Below are positions 46,881 to 62,795 of a DNA stretch of 64,000 nucleotides, one piece after another. The DNA comes from Aspidiotus rigidus. Taxonomy: Eukaryota; Arthropoda; Insecta; Hemiptera; Diaspididae. Both the position numbers and the translations under genes were made by a program. Every line of letters begins with the position of its first letter. Position 1 is the first letter of the stretch. The stretch covers positions 399,629 to 463,628 of the forward strand of contig JAVHKY010000081.1 of assembly GCA_035079385.1 (NCBI GenBank), given 5' to 3'. Under the pieces are notes generated by a model. It worked only from the letters and a program-made list of their open reading frames with translations, did not search any database and was not told the origin of the DNA.

Positions 46881-49265
46881 ATGGTCGGTGCATGTAAAGA
46901 AATTGTCGGAGACATCGAGGATCTTATTTCGGCGCAGGAAATCGAACCGAAAACTCGATACAGTTACCGCAAAAACGTCACTTCACGTATCACGAAGAGG
47001 AAAAGCGTAACTCCACCAATCTCGAGAGAAATTTGCGACAGTATTATCCCGGGAACCCAAACAATATACGTAAAAACATGGGGGTGTACGCATAATACTT
47101 CCGATAGCGAGTACATGGCAGGACAATTGCAATCTTATGGTTACACACTATCTGGTAAGAGAACAACTGTTTCACTTCGTTCTGGCTGAAGCTCGTATTT
47201 CTATATTTGTTCCGATTTTAGATGACAAATTAGAAGCCGATTTATGGTTGCTAAATAGTTGCACTGTGAAGAATCCGGCAGAGGATCATTTCAGGTATTG
47301 ATGGTTAACAGAATTCAAATAATTTCCGACCAACCACTCTATTTAATTTTTGTGCGCAGGAATGAAATTAACGAAGCTGCAAGGCTAGGTAAATACGTAG
47401 TCGTGGCAGGCTGTGTTCCACAAGGTGCTCCAAAATCCTCATTTCTGAAAGGACTTAGTGTAATCGGAGTTCAGCAAATCGATCGAGTAGTTGAAGTTGT
47501 AGAAGAAACTTTAAAAGGTACTATTTATCATTCGCATTGAGTTAAGAATAATATTCATTTCTTCAGTTCATACACTCTCACCATTTGTAGGAAATTCTGT
47601 TCAATTATACGGTCAGAAAAAGCAACAAGGGAAGAAATCTGGCGGCGCTGCTTTAGATTTGCCGAAAATCAGGAAGAATCCACTGATCGAGATTATACCA
47701 ATAAATACCGGCTGTTTGAATCAGTGTACTTATTGTAAAACGAAACACGCTAGAGGAAATTTGGGTAGTTATCCTCCAGGTATTGGCGATTCTAGATTTT
47801 ATTTCGCTGTAATTGAGTAACGAATATCTTCCTCGAGCCGCTTCTAAATTTCAGAGGAGATAGTAGCTCGTGCAAAACAGTGTTTCGAAGAAGGAGTGGT
47901 CGAGCTATGGTTGACCAGTGAAGATACCGGAACTTACGGACGGGATATTGGATCCTCGTTACCAGAATTATTGTGGAAGATAATCGATGTCATACCCGAT
48001 AAATGTATGATGCGAATAGGAATGACTAATCCACCTTATATCTTAGAACATCTCGAGGTTAAAATCGGAATTTTTACGATGACAGAAATTACTATTTATG
48101 GTTTTTTGCTCAATTTTCATTGCGCTTATTTTTCAGGAAATGGGTAAAATACTCTCGCATCCTCGAGTCTACAGTTTCTTACACGTACCAGTTCAGTCTG
48201 GCAGTGATTCTGTGTTGGGGGATATGAAACGCGAGTATTGCAGAAAAGAATTCGAGCAAGTCGTCGATGTATTGCGAAAACGGCAAGTATCTTCCAGATG
48301 AGTCAGCTTCGAAACTGATTCGCCTGTTGCTTCAAATAATCCTCTTACTAGGCCAAGTCATTTCATAATCGAACCGATGCAATGTTTTTTCAATCACATC
48401 GTGAGTCTTGAATTGATGAAGTAAAATTGAGTATTAGTAAATTTTTTACCGTTGATTATTTCTGACGAAGGATTTCACTTTCTATTCCTTTTTCATTCGT
48501 AATTCCAAAACGTTGATTTCATTAAAACTAAAGATACTTTCATGACTGAGAGAACTGACTACATCATTGCAGAGTTCCTGGTATTACAATCGCAACCGAT
48601 ATTATCTGCGGATTTCCAAACGAAACTGAACAAGACTTTCAAGAAACGCTGGATTTATGCGAAAAGTATAAATTTCCGAGTTTATTTATAAATCAGTTTT
48701 ATCCTCGTCCTGGAACTCCAGCCGCTCGTATGCCGAAAGTACCTATGACTGATGTAAGGTCGTATTGTAATTCATGTTTAAAAAAAAACTAATTCGTAAT
48801 TTTGTCAAAAGAATCAATCACTCGTTATTAGGTAAAGAGTAGAACGAAACGTCTAACGGATTTATTTCGATCGTACGAGCCATATTCGCACAAAATCCAC
48901 GAAATGCAAGAGGTATTAGTGACTGAAGAAGCGTATGATGGAGAACATTACGTCGCTCATAATAAATTTTACGAGCAGGTAGACAAAAATGATTTCCAAG
49001 TATAGTTGGTGATTCGTACGATTCAATCACAGATTGGAACGATTTTCATCATTAATTTCTTTTTCAGGTCCTTGTACCAAAAGAACCCGGTCTGATGGGT
49101 CAATATATTCGCGTGAAGATTGTTCAGACGAAAAAACATTGCCTGATCGGTGAATTATCACGCGTCAAACACATGGAGTTGAAAGTGAAGAAATTGCCTT
49201 TCGATATCATCATATTTTTGTTATCTTTGTCGTTACTGAGGTTTCTTTGGGTTTATTTCCTGTGA
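46881..49265 (+). CDS. CDKAL1: tRNA t6A37 methylthiotransferase (CDKAL1)
   Basis: Radical-SAM enzyme that adds a methylthio group to t6A at position 37 of tRNA, making ms2t6A; in animals the known target is tRNA-Lys(UUU). Nine exons: 46,881-47,154, 47,222-47,294, 47,360-47,517, 47,591-47,779, 47,855-48,057, 48,137-48,282, 48,573-48,753, 48,832-48,978 and 49,068-49,265; 522 residues in a single frame. Motifs in order: N-terminal cluster start [37 protein letters not shown], the radical-SAM CxxxCxxC as [46 protein letters not shown], and a TRAM-like end with [13 protein letters not shown]. The tail ([18 protein letters not shown]) is a hydrophobic anchor, as in other animal CDKAL1 proteins, which sit on the ER. 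Intron 6 starts GCAAGT, a GC-AG intron. An upstream in-frame ATG at 46,845 is possible but less likely. The last 33 bp overlap OSGEP. Confidence 0.95.
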
Positions 49266-51217
49266 ATTAAAATTAACTTTGTTTTCGTTTGAATCGCGCC
49301 ATGTTACTTCAACTTCATCTGTTCGAAATCTGTAAAATTGAAAAAACGAAATGTTACCGCTGGGAAGACGTTTTTTCATCATCTTCACTTGAGGGCTCAC
49401 CTTTGAGTGCAGGTTGTGTCTTCCCACGGACAGCGAAAGCCACTTTCGTACATCAAAGCTCCCGTATGAGCTATCATTACTCCATTATCGATACAAAATC
49501 TAGAAGGGAAAAGAGTAAAACTCGAATTAAAGGCTTGATTCGATACGTCTCATTACCTCATCTCTAATTCTAAGATTTGTGAGGAAGGCTCCTAATTCCA
49601 ATTGAGCGGAAAAACGTCTGACTTGGGAACTTGATTTACATGCATACTATAGAATTAAAGAGCGAAATAGGGGGCCTGGCCACTGTGGTGATCCTGATGA
49701 TCTGAGCCTAAATCAGGAACAATGAAGACTCGATATTCATAACTATAATCTATAAGTATTGATATTATGTACCTAAAAATAAATATTCAAGACGCAGTTA
49801 TCTTTCACCTTAAGGTCATTTGAAAAGCTTCAGGAGAATGAATCGAATTTCCTAGATAGTCAGTCTAATAGGACACAGTATTTATGTAAAATAAGTATGA
49901 GCAAAACATTCTAAAGGACGATAAGTATCACAAGTTTCATATGATTGATACTTCGATACGACGCTCGATACCTTTCAATAATTGCTATTCCGAGCTACGT
50001 TTATGCAACAAGTGGTAAATTTAGATTGCAAACAACTAGATCACGCTGATGGTCGTCGATTATTACCTTTCATCAGTGGCGTACAACTTCGCGCCTCTTT
50101 CGCTGCACATAATATTCATCATTTCTTGCAGTCTTTCATTGCATCCAACTCCACCAACGATGAGAACTTCACTCGACCCGCAATGCGCCATCGCCCTTTC
50201 TGCAAATTAAGGATGAAATTCAATTAAAAAAATCTAAGCAATTTTTCTTGTCAATATCTCTCTACTTACCAGTCGTCTCGACCAACATAGCAAATATGGT
50301 TTCTTGTAACGAAAAGCAAAGGTCAGCTTCTGTGTACTCTCCTGTCGTCAAGTAAATCTTCGCTTTTTCTTCGATGAAAGAAAGTATACCAGAGAACGAA
50401 ACATCCATCCCTTTGACCACGTAAGGTAGGGGAAGAAACTTTTTACCTCTGTTATTACAAAATGAATACACAATTACTCGAAGATACAATACAACAGTGA
50501 CCCAGGATCGACGCTTACTTTTTGGCCAACTGTTCAATGGTATATCCGGGACTGGGATCATTTGAAAGCTTTAAAACCCGAGCAAATCGATCTAGACAGT
50601 TGCCAACGGCGATATCAATGGTTTCGCCGAAGATACGGTAACGTTTGTTGGAGTACGCGATTATTTGAGTATTGCCACCACTTACGTACAGAACTGTCGG
50701 GTCTACGCTGCCGGTAATTAATCGTCCCATCTCAATATCTGCAAAAAGCTAGGGTTAGAATTCGATGCGAAATTTCATCTCAGCAAAGAGTGGGACCATA
50801 GCTTACGTCCTATACAGTGATTCACTGGGATGAGTGGTTTATTCCACAACTGAGCGACTGTTCTGGCGACCAAAGCTACGGCCACGAGAGGACCACCCAT
50901 ACCGGGTCCTTTGGTATAACTAATTATATCGATATCTTGCGGTTTCATATTTGCTTCTTTCAAAGCTTCGTCTAGGAGATTCGTTATGTTACTCTGATGA
51001 TGTCGAGCAGTTTCTCGAGGAAGGAAACCTATTCATGATGAGAAAATTTGAAGAATTAGATGCATCTTCATGACGATTGAAGCAGAAATACGATGAACGT
51101 ACCTTCGCCGGGAGGTGTGATGTAAGTTCTACGACAGTTCGACAACACCTGGCCATCTTTGACGATACCGATTCCTAATTTGTTAGCGCTACCTTCGAAT
51201 CCTATCGATACAACCAT
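49233..51217 (-). CDS. OSGEP: tRNA t6A37 threonylcarbamoyltransferase, KEOPS subunit (OSGEP/Kae1)
   Basis: Catalytic subunit of the KEOPS complex; transfers threonylcarbamoyl to A37 of cytosolic ANN-decoding tRNAs. Seven exons: 51,103-51,217, 50,807-51,028, 50,519-50,738, 50,270-50,448, 50,067-50,199, 49,401-49,499 and 49,233-49,329; 354 residues, no frameshift. Motifs in order: [19 protein letters not shown], the metal-binding HxxxH as NHCIGHIEMGRL (formed across an exon junction), [65 protein letters not shown] and [11 protein letters not shown]. Known OSGEP proteins end about at VTWRD; here 19 further residues follow (ending NPKKPQ), and the last ten of these plus the stop lie antisense to the CDKAL1 coding end. 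The gene runs convergently to CDKAL1. Confidence 0.95.
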
Positions 51218-51921
51218 TTTGGTAGAGAATCATTAGAAGTTTGAAGTCTTGTGAAAATTATTATGGAGAACTTGAATCCTAGTGTTGCATGTTGATTGCG
51301 CGGTTTCCCAAGATTCGATGAGCAAAGTGAAATGGATGTATATCAAAAACAGCGATTTGAAGAAAAATTCCTTTTTTCGGGAGAATCAGCATGCAGAGAG
51401 CCGATTTCTCTAGATTCATAATTATGGCAGACGAGCAGAACGCAGATCATTGAGTTTGACATTTCTTATCACTAAACCGACCAATCAGAGAACGCTGTCG
51501 TGTATTATACTTTTGGAAAAATTGCTTCTGTGCAGGCTGTATCGCTGTATCAGTTTCATGATTGATACGATCATCAATTTTCTTGAAGTAACAAATTAAT
51601 ATTCACGTCGATTCCTATTACTTTTTCGAAAATAATGATACTTTAAAGAATTTAGAAGTAGAATCACTGCTTGCTTTATCTTCAAGATGTAAACCATATC
51701 CGAGTATTCTACAAAGAAGGTTTTCTTCGATTGAAAATTTGACGATCATATCCATCAGCTTTTACCTAGATGAAGAAAATTATCGTTACCCCGGTCATTA
51801 GCGAGAGGATTTTCAGTTCAATCAAATAGAATTCTGTCAATTACTAGTGAGTATCTTTTGTTAAAACGTAGATGGACCACAACCCTTTGTCACTCAGTCG
51901 GATTTCTGTTTCCAGATCAGT
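51218..51921. promoter_or_regulatory. Divergent intergenic region between OSGEP and TVP23
   Basis: About 700 bp separate the OSGEP start codon (51,217, minus) from the TVP23 start codon (51,922, plus). Both promoters must lie here. No TATA box or other named element is convincing. Confidence 0.4.
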
Positions 51922-55073
<3,152 letters not shown>

Positions 55074-56518
55074 ACTTGTTATTCGTGACTGTTTTGAGCA
55101 AAACAAAAAGTAAATTCGTATAGTATCCATTTATTCTAAATAAATTAAGTCAGTTATGTACATACGAAGTTTAAAGATTTTAAGAGAACGATCTTTGAAA
55201 GATTATTCTGCATTGATACGCCAATTTTCTAATTTTTAACGTTATTACTTTAATTAAATTCGCGTTCGTATTAATATCGTACACGATTTGAGAGCTGTGT
55301 TATTTTCGTAATAAATAATTTAGTGAATATTATTTCTTTTGAAGAGTTTCTTTTCACTTTGAGTGCTTTTAATGATTGTGATGTAGTAACAGCGACATGA
55401 TACTAACGTTTTGGAGTTTGTACACTGTAAATAGAAAAAATAAGTATCGAATTTTGTCGTTAGGGAGGAACAACATCGAGTGGAGAATTTTGGAGCTTCA
55501 AGACATTGTTAAAGGTCTCAAAAAAGTAAATTCGTTCACGTTTTGTAAATTTGTGCTGGTTGACATTTCATCCCGAGACGCTGTTGCAGGTTGAAATTGG
55601 GCGACTTCTTCACGTTCGTTGATCGTGGACAGCTGAAATGTGTCGGATTGAGGGTGATTCACGACTAACAAAATTAAGGAGCGATAAAAATATAGTGCTC
55701 CAGGTGAGGCTCGAACTCACAACCCCGGCATCGCTCACGACTACTGTCTTATAAGTACCGTGCGCTAACCAATTGCGCCACTGGAGCGCTTGTCGATCTG
55801 CGCGATTCTTGAGTAGTCAAACCTTGAGATACTGAATAAATGTAAAAACTGTGTTTGCTCGAAAATATATCGCAGTTTATCGTAATAATGTACAGAAGTA
55901 CCTTGAATTATGCCAACGAATCGATGAAAATAGGTTTTATCACATTTGAAAGACGAAGATATTATTTTGTTTCTTCATAACTAACGAAATGTAATTCAAT
56001 GTTTGATAAAAACAGTGCTGCCACTTGTGCAAGTTGTGAAGCCATTTTAAATTTTGACTCAACCTTCATCGCTGAATTCTATGGGACTGGTGCATAAATT
56101 TAACTCGGTACGAAATATGTTTTGCGCTAACATTATTGCGGTAAATGTTTATCGCGAAACTAATTAAAAAAGATGATTACATTCTTTTTAAAAATACTTC
56201 ATTAGCATTCAGAAAAGGTACCACTGATTATCAGCCCCGTTATCACATCGAATTTGACAACTTGACGTAAATTTTCCCTGATTTTTCAAATGCTAAAAAC
56301 GTACTCTGATCTTTTTCTGTTTTACTCGTACGGCGTTATTGGATTACGTGTGCGTCAATTTTGAAACTTTTACTATGCTTATCTGAGATAGCCTCTCTTT
56401 TATCGTTCGTAACGTTTCATCCTTGGCTAGATGACTTCTCATAACTCGCTGAACATTCCTTACCCGTAGTTTCATCGGACGCCTAGCTCTCTTGAATTTC
56501 GACTTCCAGCATTCGTCG
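55074..56518. other. Intergenic between TVP23 and TMF1, with a tRNA gene
   Basis: AATAAATT-type signals soon after 55,130 probably end TVP23. The only other gene seen is tRNA-Ile at 55,696-55,787. The final ~300 bp should include the TMF1 promoter. Confidence 0.5.
55696..55787 (-). tRNA. tRNA-Ile(UAU) with intron
   Basis: The minus strand gives a complete cloverleaf of 74 nt plus an 18-nt intron. Acceptor stem GCTCCAG pairs with CTGGAGC, discriminator A. D-arm/A box TGGCGCAATTGGTTAGCGC; anticodon stem CGGTA/TGCCG with loop CTTATAA, anticodon UAU; T arm GTGAGTTCGAGCCTCAC (B box). The intron (AGACAGTAGTCGTGAGCG) begins one base after the anticodon, after position 37, the standard place. A T5 run just downstream can terminate Pol III. 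It decodes AUA, so A37 is expected to receive t6A, the product of the nearby OSGEP gene. Confidence 0.95.
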
Positions 56519-59500
56519 ATGAGTTGGTTCGATGCTAGTAATTTCGCAAACTTGGCAAAGAATGCATTAAAAGAAGCCCAGAAGACTCTCGACAAAGCTT
56601 TAGATATAACTGACGAAGATGAAGAAGGTTTGTTTGATCATTATTGTTCGTTGAATATTTGCCTCGTTCTGCTACTTAATACATTACGGATTTTTCGCAG
56701 CTCCTTCTAATGAACCTGGAGATATCGAGCCTACCGAGTCCATAGCGAAGGGGCCTTCGGGTAATGATTCCGTTGTACAGGTCGAGCCAAAAGCATCAAA
56801 TAATAAGTTATGGGAGTCTTTCGCAATACCTTTTTTCGAGAAACCGAAAATATCGGATGGCAGTGGCGGTACGATTCACCAAATTGTATAAAATCGACGT
56901 AACTTGGACCGTTATTATCATTTCGGTTTATCGTACTGTTTCAGAGCCGTCTGCATCAAGTACAGAGCACGTCATCAACGAAGAACCACGATCTGATTCT
57001 CGATCGAACGTTGAACTCGTTTGTAAACCAGGTTCTTCTAGTGATGAAGCCGACTGTAGCGTGAGAAGTATCGTCGAGAGACCGCAAAAAGGATCTGGTG
57101 ATGAAAATCTATCATCGCGATACATCAACGATAGCAAGTTGACAGTATCTACCGATGCTGTCGAAGTGCCGTGTTTACTACCGACTGTTACTGCGGACTC
57201 TGATGTGCGCAGTAGTTTGCATGAGTCCTCTTCCGTCGAATTACTTACCTCTAGTTCGGTGGATGTTTTGCGCCAAGGAGAAGAATGTAACAGGTATGAA
57301 ATTTGATCAAATCTGCTTCTTTTGCCCCTTCCTGGATTCTTGGATACATTGACTCTCTTTCTCTACTTTTTCCTTTCCTTTGAGAATGATTGCTATCTTC
57401 ACATTGGTCCTGTCCTCAGTCTACCCTCTAGTTTCCCTTTGTTTGTGGCGAACGGTGTTGGCAACAACTTGAACTAATGTTTGGTCATTTTTAGATTTCA
57501 GAGTGATGCTTCATCGGAGAGCGTTGAAATCATTCCTAATATTGGGGAAGACATTGATGACAATCGTAGTATCGAGGGCGGAGCTGATGATACTTCTATT
57601 TCGGAAAGTACCCTCACTGTATTGGAGACGAATAGACTGTTACTGTCCTCGTCTTCGATCGAATCATCCTTGACCGAAGTTCTTTCGCCGCGTGTGGTAA
57701 GAATAATATTTTTATAACTATTTGAGATTCTCCTAGGTTTATTACTTATTTCAAGCGCTGGTTTTGACTATTCTTAGAAGTCAAACTTGGACTGAGGCAT
57801 AATTGTTCCACTCTTTGTGATCACATCCTCACCTTATTCAATTGTTATTTTTGTAGAGCGGGCCCAAAGAAGCGCTAGAGACCACTCAAGACTCGCTGAT
57901 CGACTTTATGTCAGAAGCTATGGAAGAGCCTAAGTTACCATTCAAACGATCCAGAAATGAACTTTCCGGAACGTCTGTTAATACTTTAGATAGCAGCAGT
58001 TGTGATGAAGGAACCATGATTGGTAGCAGTTCGGACGAGGCTCCGAAAGAGTGTACGTCGTCGGTTAGTTCATTGAGGAGTATGCTAGCAGATGCCATAA
58101 ATGAACAACCCGATGAATGGACGAATAGAGACTCGTCTCCCACCGTATCTTCTATGGAGAGGTTCGTCGAGCCTTGTTCTAGTCGTACGAATTATTTATT
58201 TTGTATTAATTTTAGCAAACGTTCTTACAGTCGTCAAGAACGTATCAAGATCGGTTCAAGTGGTCACACAAGCGCCGATGAATTGGAAACTGCTACTTCG
58301 TCGGATATAGAAATAATTTCTAGTCCGAATGGTGACAGTAGCAATGCGAACTCCAGGCAAAGTCCGGCCAAATTGATTTACAAGAATTCTAAAGGAAAGA
58401 TGTCTGTCGTTCTCAGTTCAGAAGTACTAGTCCCCGAAATTATCGGTCGTTCTCTTATGTTTAAGATGAAAGGTGATGACTTTGTGCTTGAGTTTATTTG
58501 TTGTGTTTGAAACAGGGGAAATAATTCTTATGAACTCATTTATTACAGGCCATAATCGAGAGCCTTCCGAAGCATCTAGTGGCGGATCCGATGATAGTCA
58601 AGAAGTTGAGAAACTGTTGAAAGTTAGTTTTTTTTTCTTTCTCTCTTTCTTCCGTGATAACACGCTCTTGTTGTCGGAAGTATAGTTTTTGATTAGATAG
58701 GATAATTTCTAAGCTACGAACGTAGGATTAAATTGATATTGGAATTGAAATATCTGTTTATTCGATATCGTTTCCAGAAAATTGCAGAACTAAACGAGAT
58801 CATAGATGTACGGGAAAACAAATTGATGGATTTGAGTATGAAAAATGCCGAACTCTGCGAGAGTAATTCCAACTTGAAAAGGTGCATTTTGTTCTAACCT
58901 ACGTATGAATGGAGTGTATTTAAAATATAATTTACCTTGATATTATTCACGTAGCCAATTAGAGTGCCAAATGAATGAAGAATTCACCCAGAGGTTAGCG
59001 GCTTTGGAGAAGAAGTTTCAACAGGCGATTCGAGAAAAAGAATTGTTACGTAAGCAACTTGAGGTATGTTCTTCAGACTAATCTAACTAAGGTATTTCTC
59101 GAACCAGATAAATCGTGTGCGAAAAAATGTTATCGTGTTCATAAAACGAAGTTTCACAATAATTTTTCTCTAACTCGACGGGGCTTTTCCAGCCAAACTT
59201 GGAATCTAGGATTTTCGAAAAATTTCTTGATTGAAGCCTATTGGAAAATTATGCCTTCTAGTTGAATCCATGATTTGGATCAAATATTTTAATAAAAACC
59301 ATTTCCGATGTTATTGCAGTCTCTTTTGGATCGTATTCTATGTAAAGTAAATATCCTGATCATCGTGGCTTTGCGTCTCATGAATATTGAGCATTTTTTC
59401 ATTTATATTCCCGGTTGGATCATCCTCAACGATTTTTTGTAATAATTAATGCACTGAACAAAATGATATTTTTTATTTGTAGTACGTATTTAAAGAGGTG

Positions 59501-62195
59501 AGTCTGGGAGTACGTTGAGCCCTGAATTCAAATGTGTTCTTCGCTATCACGTCACGTTTTTTAGTAATTACGTAGAATATTAAAAATTATTTTGTCTTCA
59601 GAACACTAATTGAAAACTGACGGTTGGTGGATGAATTCAAATATAAAAATCTGGCTTGAATCTTCCTTCATCACACATCAAAAATTCAGGAAAATTCATT
59701 TTTCTTTAAACAAATAATTTGTAATTCTCTGCAACTATCCAATATTCGAGTTCATCCAATTATCATCCCTTTTCAAGGTGATATAAAATTCTGAAAACAC
59801 AACGATTTTCCGTCTCGAAAATATGACGTGAAAACAGATTTGAATTAAGCGTTGAAAATACCTCTAGAATCATCCGATGACTAGCATTCTGCAGGATAGC
59901 AATTCAGTAGTGTTATGGTACACCGTTTTTGTAATTGAATTTATCTTTTCTGAATGTAGAACGCCAAGACAGTAGAGTCGTCCGAATTTGACGAAGATAA
60001 AGACGAGGTAATCAAAGAGCTACGAGAAGAGGGCGAGAAGTTGAGTAAGCAACAACTGCAGTCGAATATTTTAATTAAAAAACTACGTACTACTGAAAAG
60101 GAACATCTTAAACTGATCGCTTCGCTTCGGTGAGTCGGTTTTGTTGTTTGCAAAACAATATTTCGTTGCGTTATCGATTTACAATGCGTATACTTTTCCA
60201 ACTTGATAGAGAGCAATACGACGGTCTTAGTCAAGAGGTGGAACGAGCCAAAAAATCGCTCAGTGCCAAAGAAGAATTAGAAAGATCTCAAATCGAAGCT
60301 ATAAATCAGTTAACGAGAAGCAATCAGAAGTTGAAAAAAGAAACACAAGCATTACAGAGTCAAATTAATAATCTAACTTCTACTCTAGTATCGTCTCAGA
60401 AGTAAGTTTACATCGTTCTATTGATGTATTCGATCGTCATCAGAAGTACGAAAATTAAACGAACATAAATTTGTAGAGAAATAGAAGAAAAAAATGAGAA
60501 GATACAAAATTTGGAACTACGCTTAGAGGAAGTGAGTTCGTTAGCCGCACAAGAAGGAATGCAGAAAGCAGAATCCGAGTTGATGGAAGAGCGTCGACGT
60601 CGAGAAAAACTGGAGTTCTCATTGAGTAATATGCAATTATCTCTACAAAATTCGGATGTCCAACATTCGGAGTAAGTATTCTAAACAATACATTAACATG
60701 CAATCGAAAAGCATTTCTTAGAACTTTTTCTTTCATAGGCGTGAAACTTCCTTGAGGAAAGAGAACCAAAAATTGATGAATACGTTAGAAGAGTACAAGC
60801 GAAAAAACGAAAAACTTTCCGAAGAAATGTTGAACTCAACGAAACCAATTGTAAAACAATTGGAGAACGAAATCAATAAGAGCAACGCAGTGGCCGCTCG
60901 TTGGGAAAAACAAGAACGGGATTACTTAGCCACCATTAGTGGGTACCCAATGTGTAATAAGTGTAGTCAGACAATTTCGATTCTATTTTCGTTCTGTTTA
61001 CTTAGGTGATTTACAAGATCGATTGAAATTGCTAACGGATAGTGAACAAAAGTTGAAGGAGCAACTACAATCAACTGAGGAGGAAGTGAAGGAAATGAGA
61101 TCGAAAATGAAGTCCTTACAAGCCCTTCTAGAAAATAAAGAGTCGCTTTTGAAATCGCAAATTAAAAATTACGACCTTCTTAAAGAACAGAGCGAGAAGT
61201 AAGAATAAATTGTGATCTTGTACAATTTCAAAATTCACGAGAATAATTTGAACTCTTCAATATTTCCAGCGCGATATCGGAGAAGAACGAAGAAATTAAG
61301 AAGGTACAAAATCAATTGGAAGAGTTGCGAAAACTAAAAAATGAAGAACGACCTAAAAATATTAACGAAATACCTAAGAATATCAATGAAATGTACAACA
61401 AAGAACGATCAAAATTAAGATTATCTGTAAGTCATCATTGGCCACTTAATTGTGACTTTGTTCGAAGATTCATTCTATGTTCTCGACTTTATATAGTTGC
61501 AGGGTGATGAATCTGATTCCGATATAAGCATGTTATCTCCGACGCCATCGCCTCAACCCTCAGACGGGAGTAATACATGGCTTGCCGTAAGTATATGATC
61601 CACTCGTCATTCCTCAAATACACGATGAAAACATTAATTTGATTTTTCACATAGCAGCAGCTGGACGAAGATCCGGGTCCGTCTTCTAGTCAAAAAGGCA
61701 GTGTTTACGATGGTGCGTCCAGACCAATATCAACGGCTACTAGCGCTATAGAAAATCTTCAAGCGCAATATAAATTAAAAGAAGGTAGATTTTCCTTCCA
61801 TAAATTTGTCGAGTTAAAACACCCTTGAAAGAATCTTATTTTAATTATTTCAGGGGAAGTGCAACAATTACAATGGGAATTGAAGAAACACGAACACGAA
61901 AGGATCATTTTGACAAATGAAATAACTTTGTTAGCTTCGAAAGTCGAAGAGTTGGAGAAACAAATAACCTCGCAGAACGAATTACAGGATAGTTACAACG
62001 AACTTCTAGGGATGTACGGGGCAAAGATTGAGGAATGTCAAGAACTAAAACTCGATTTAGAAGACGTAAAGGAGATGTATAAAATACAAGTAAGTTATCT
62101 CTTGGGGAAAATCATTTCATTTTTACTTGAAACGTGAGACTGTGATGTTTGCATTACAGATTGATGAACTGTTGACACGATCGAGAACGGGATGA
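56519..62195 (+). CDS. TMF1: TATA element modulatory factor 1 (Golgi Rab6-binding coiled coil)
   Basis: Peripheral Golgi golgin-like protein that binds Rab6 and helps tether vesicles; also described as a transcriptional modulator in vertebrates. Nineteen exons join in one frame: 56,519-56,627, 56,701-56,868, 56,945-57,293, 57,495-57,696, 57,857-58,161, 58,216-58,472, 58,549-58,622, 58,778-58,881, 58,955-59,063, 59,960-60,129, 60,210-60,401, 60,477-60,671, 60,739-60,938, 61,006-61,198, 61,270-61,426, 61,503-61,586, 61,655-61,784, 61,854-62,089 and 62,160-62,195; 1,089 residues, about the vertebrate length. The N terminus MSWFDASNFANLAKNALKEA matches the family. Residues 1-490 are Ser/acidic-rich (GHTSADELETATSSDIEI); ~490-1,090 are coiled coil. 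The C-terminal ~110 residues (QLQWELKKHEHER ... KIEECQELKLDLED) match the conserved Rab6-binding end. The intron at 58,162-58,215 is 54 bp and has no stop in frame, so it could be retained. Confidence 0.93.
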
Positions 62196-62795
62196 CATTA
62201 AATTGTCGCGCGTCCTTTAGTGCGTTTCTTCTTCATTCTTTCATTTAATTTATTTTCCTATCACCAGACTGATGTATTCCTGTTACGTGTATCGATACGT
62301 ACAGCAGCATATTGCGAGAGCATTTGTCGATATCGTTCATTTTTCCCGACGTGTAATCGAGTTCGCTCTTTCTCGTGTCGTATTTTCAATCCTAGAATTA
62401 GGTTATGTAAACGTTATGAATTATCGCGTAAGTCGTACTTTGTTATTCAATGTGTAATTGTGTATGTTTATGAATTATTTTATGGAAATTGTGCATTTTT
62501 GAGTAAATTTGCATTTTTTAAAAAATGTATTTCATTGTCGGTGGAGCAAGACGCTGATCGAGAAGCCCCCCCTCCCATGTTTCCTCATAGGAAATCCTAC
62601 CGTAAAAAAACGAAAGCAATAGATAAATACGAAAGTTTCAATACATATATTACAGTTGGTTCTTACAAGTTTTCTCTGTATCACAGTCCGAATCTGCATC
62701 TGAAGCAGAAATTTCCGAGTCTGGAAAATCATCTGAAATGGAAAAATATAATTTTTATGGTGAACTATAATCCACGATCCACCTTATAACCTCGA
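62196..62795. other. Convergent 3' region between TMF1 and TSR3
   Basis: 600 bp between the TMF1 stop (62,195, +) and the TSR3 stop (62,796, -); should hold both 3' UTRs. The 189-codon plus-strand frame here has low-complexity Phe/Tyr/Arg composition typical of AT-rich UTR, not protein. Confidence 0.5.

Noticed and set aside
48098..48301. Alternative longer exon in CDKAL1 reading past 48,282
   Set aside because: Continuing past the GC donor replaces conserved VPGITIATD with unrelated residues and a stop; the GC-AG splice restores the family sequence.
56764..57306. 180-codon frame starting at 56,764
   Set aside because: Its first part reads through TMF1 intron 2; only 56,945-57,293 is exon.
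62220..62789. 189-codon plus-strand frame downstream of TMF1
   Set aside because: Phe/Tyr/Arg-rich low-complexity translation in a convergent 3' UTR region; TMF1 already ends at 62,195 with the expected length.
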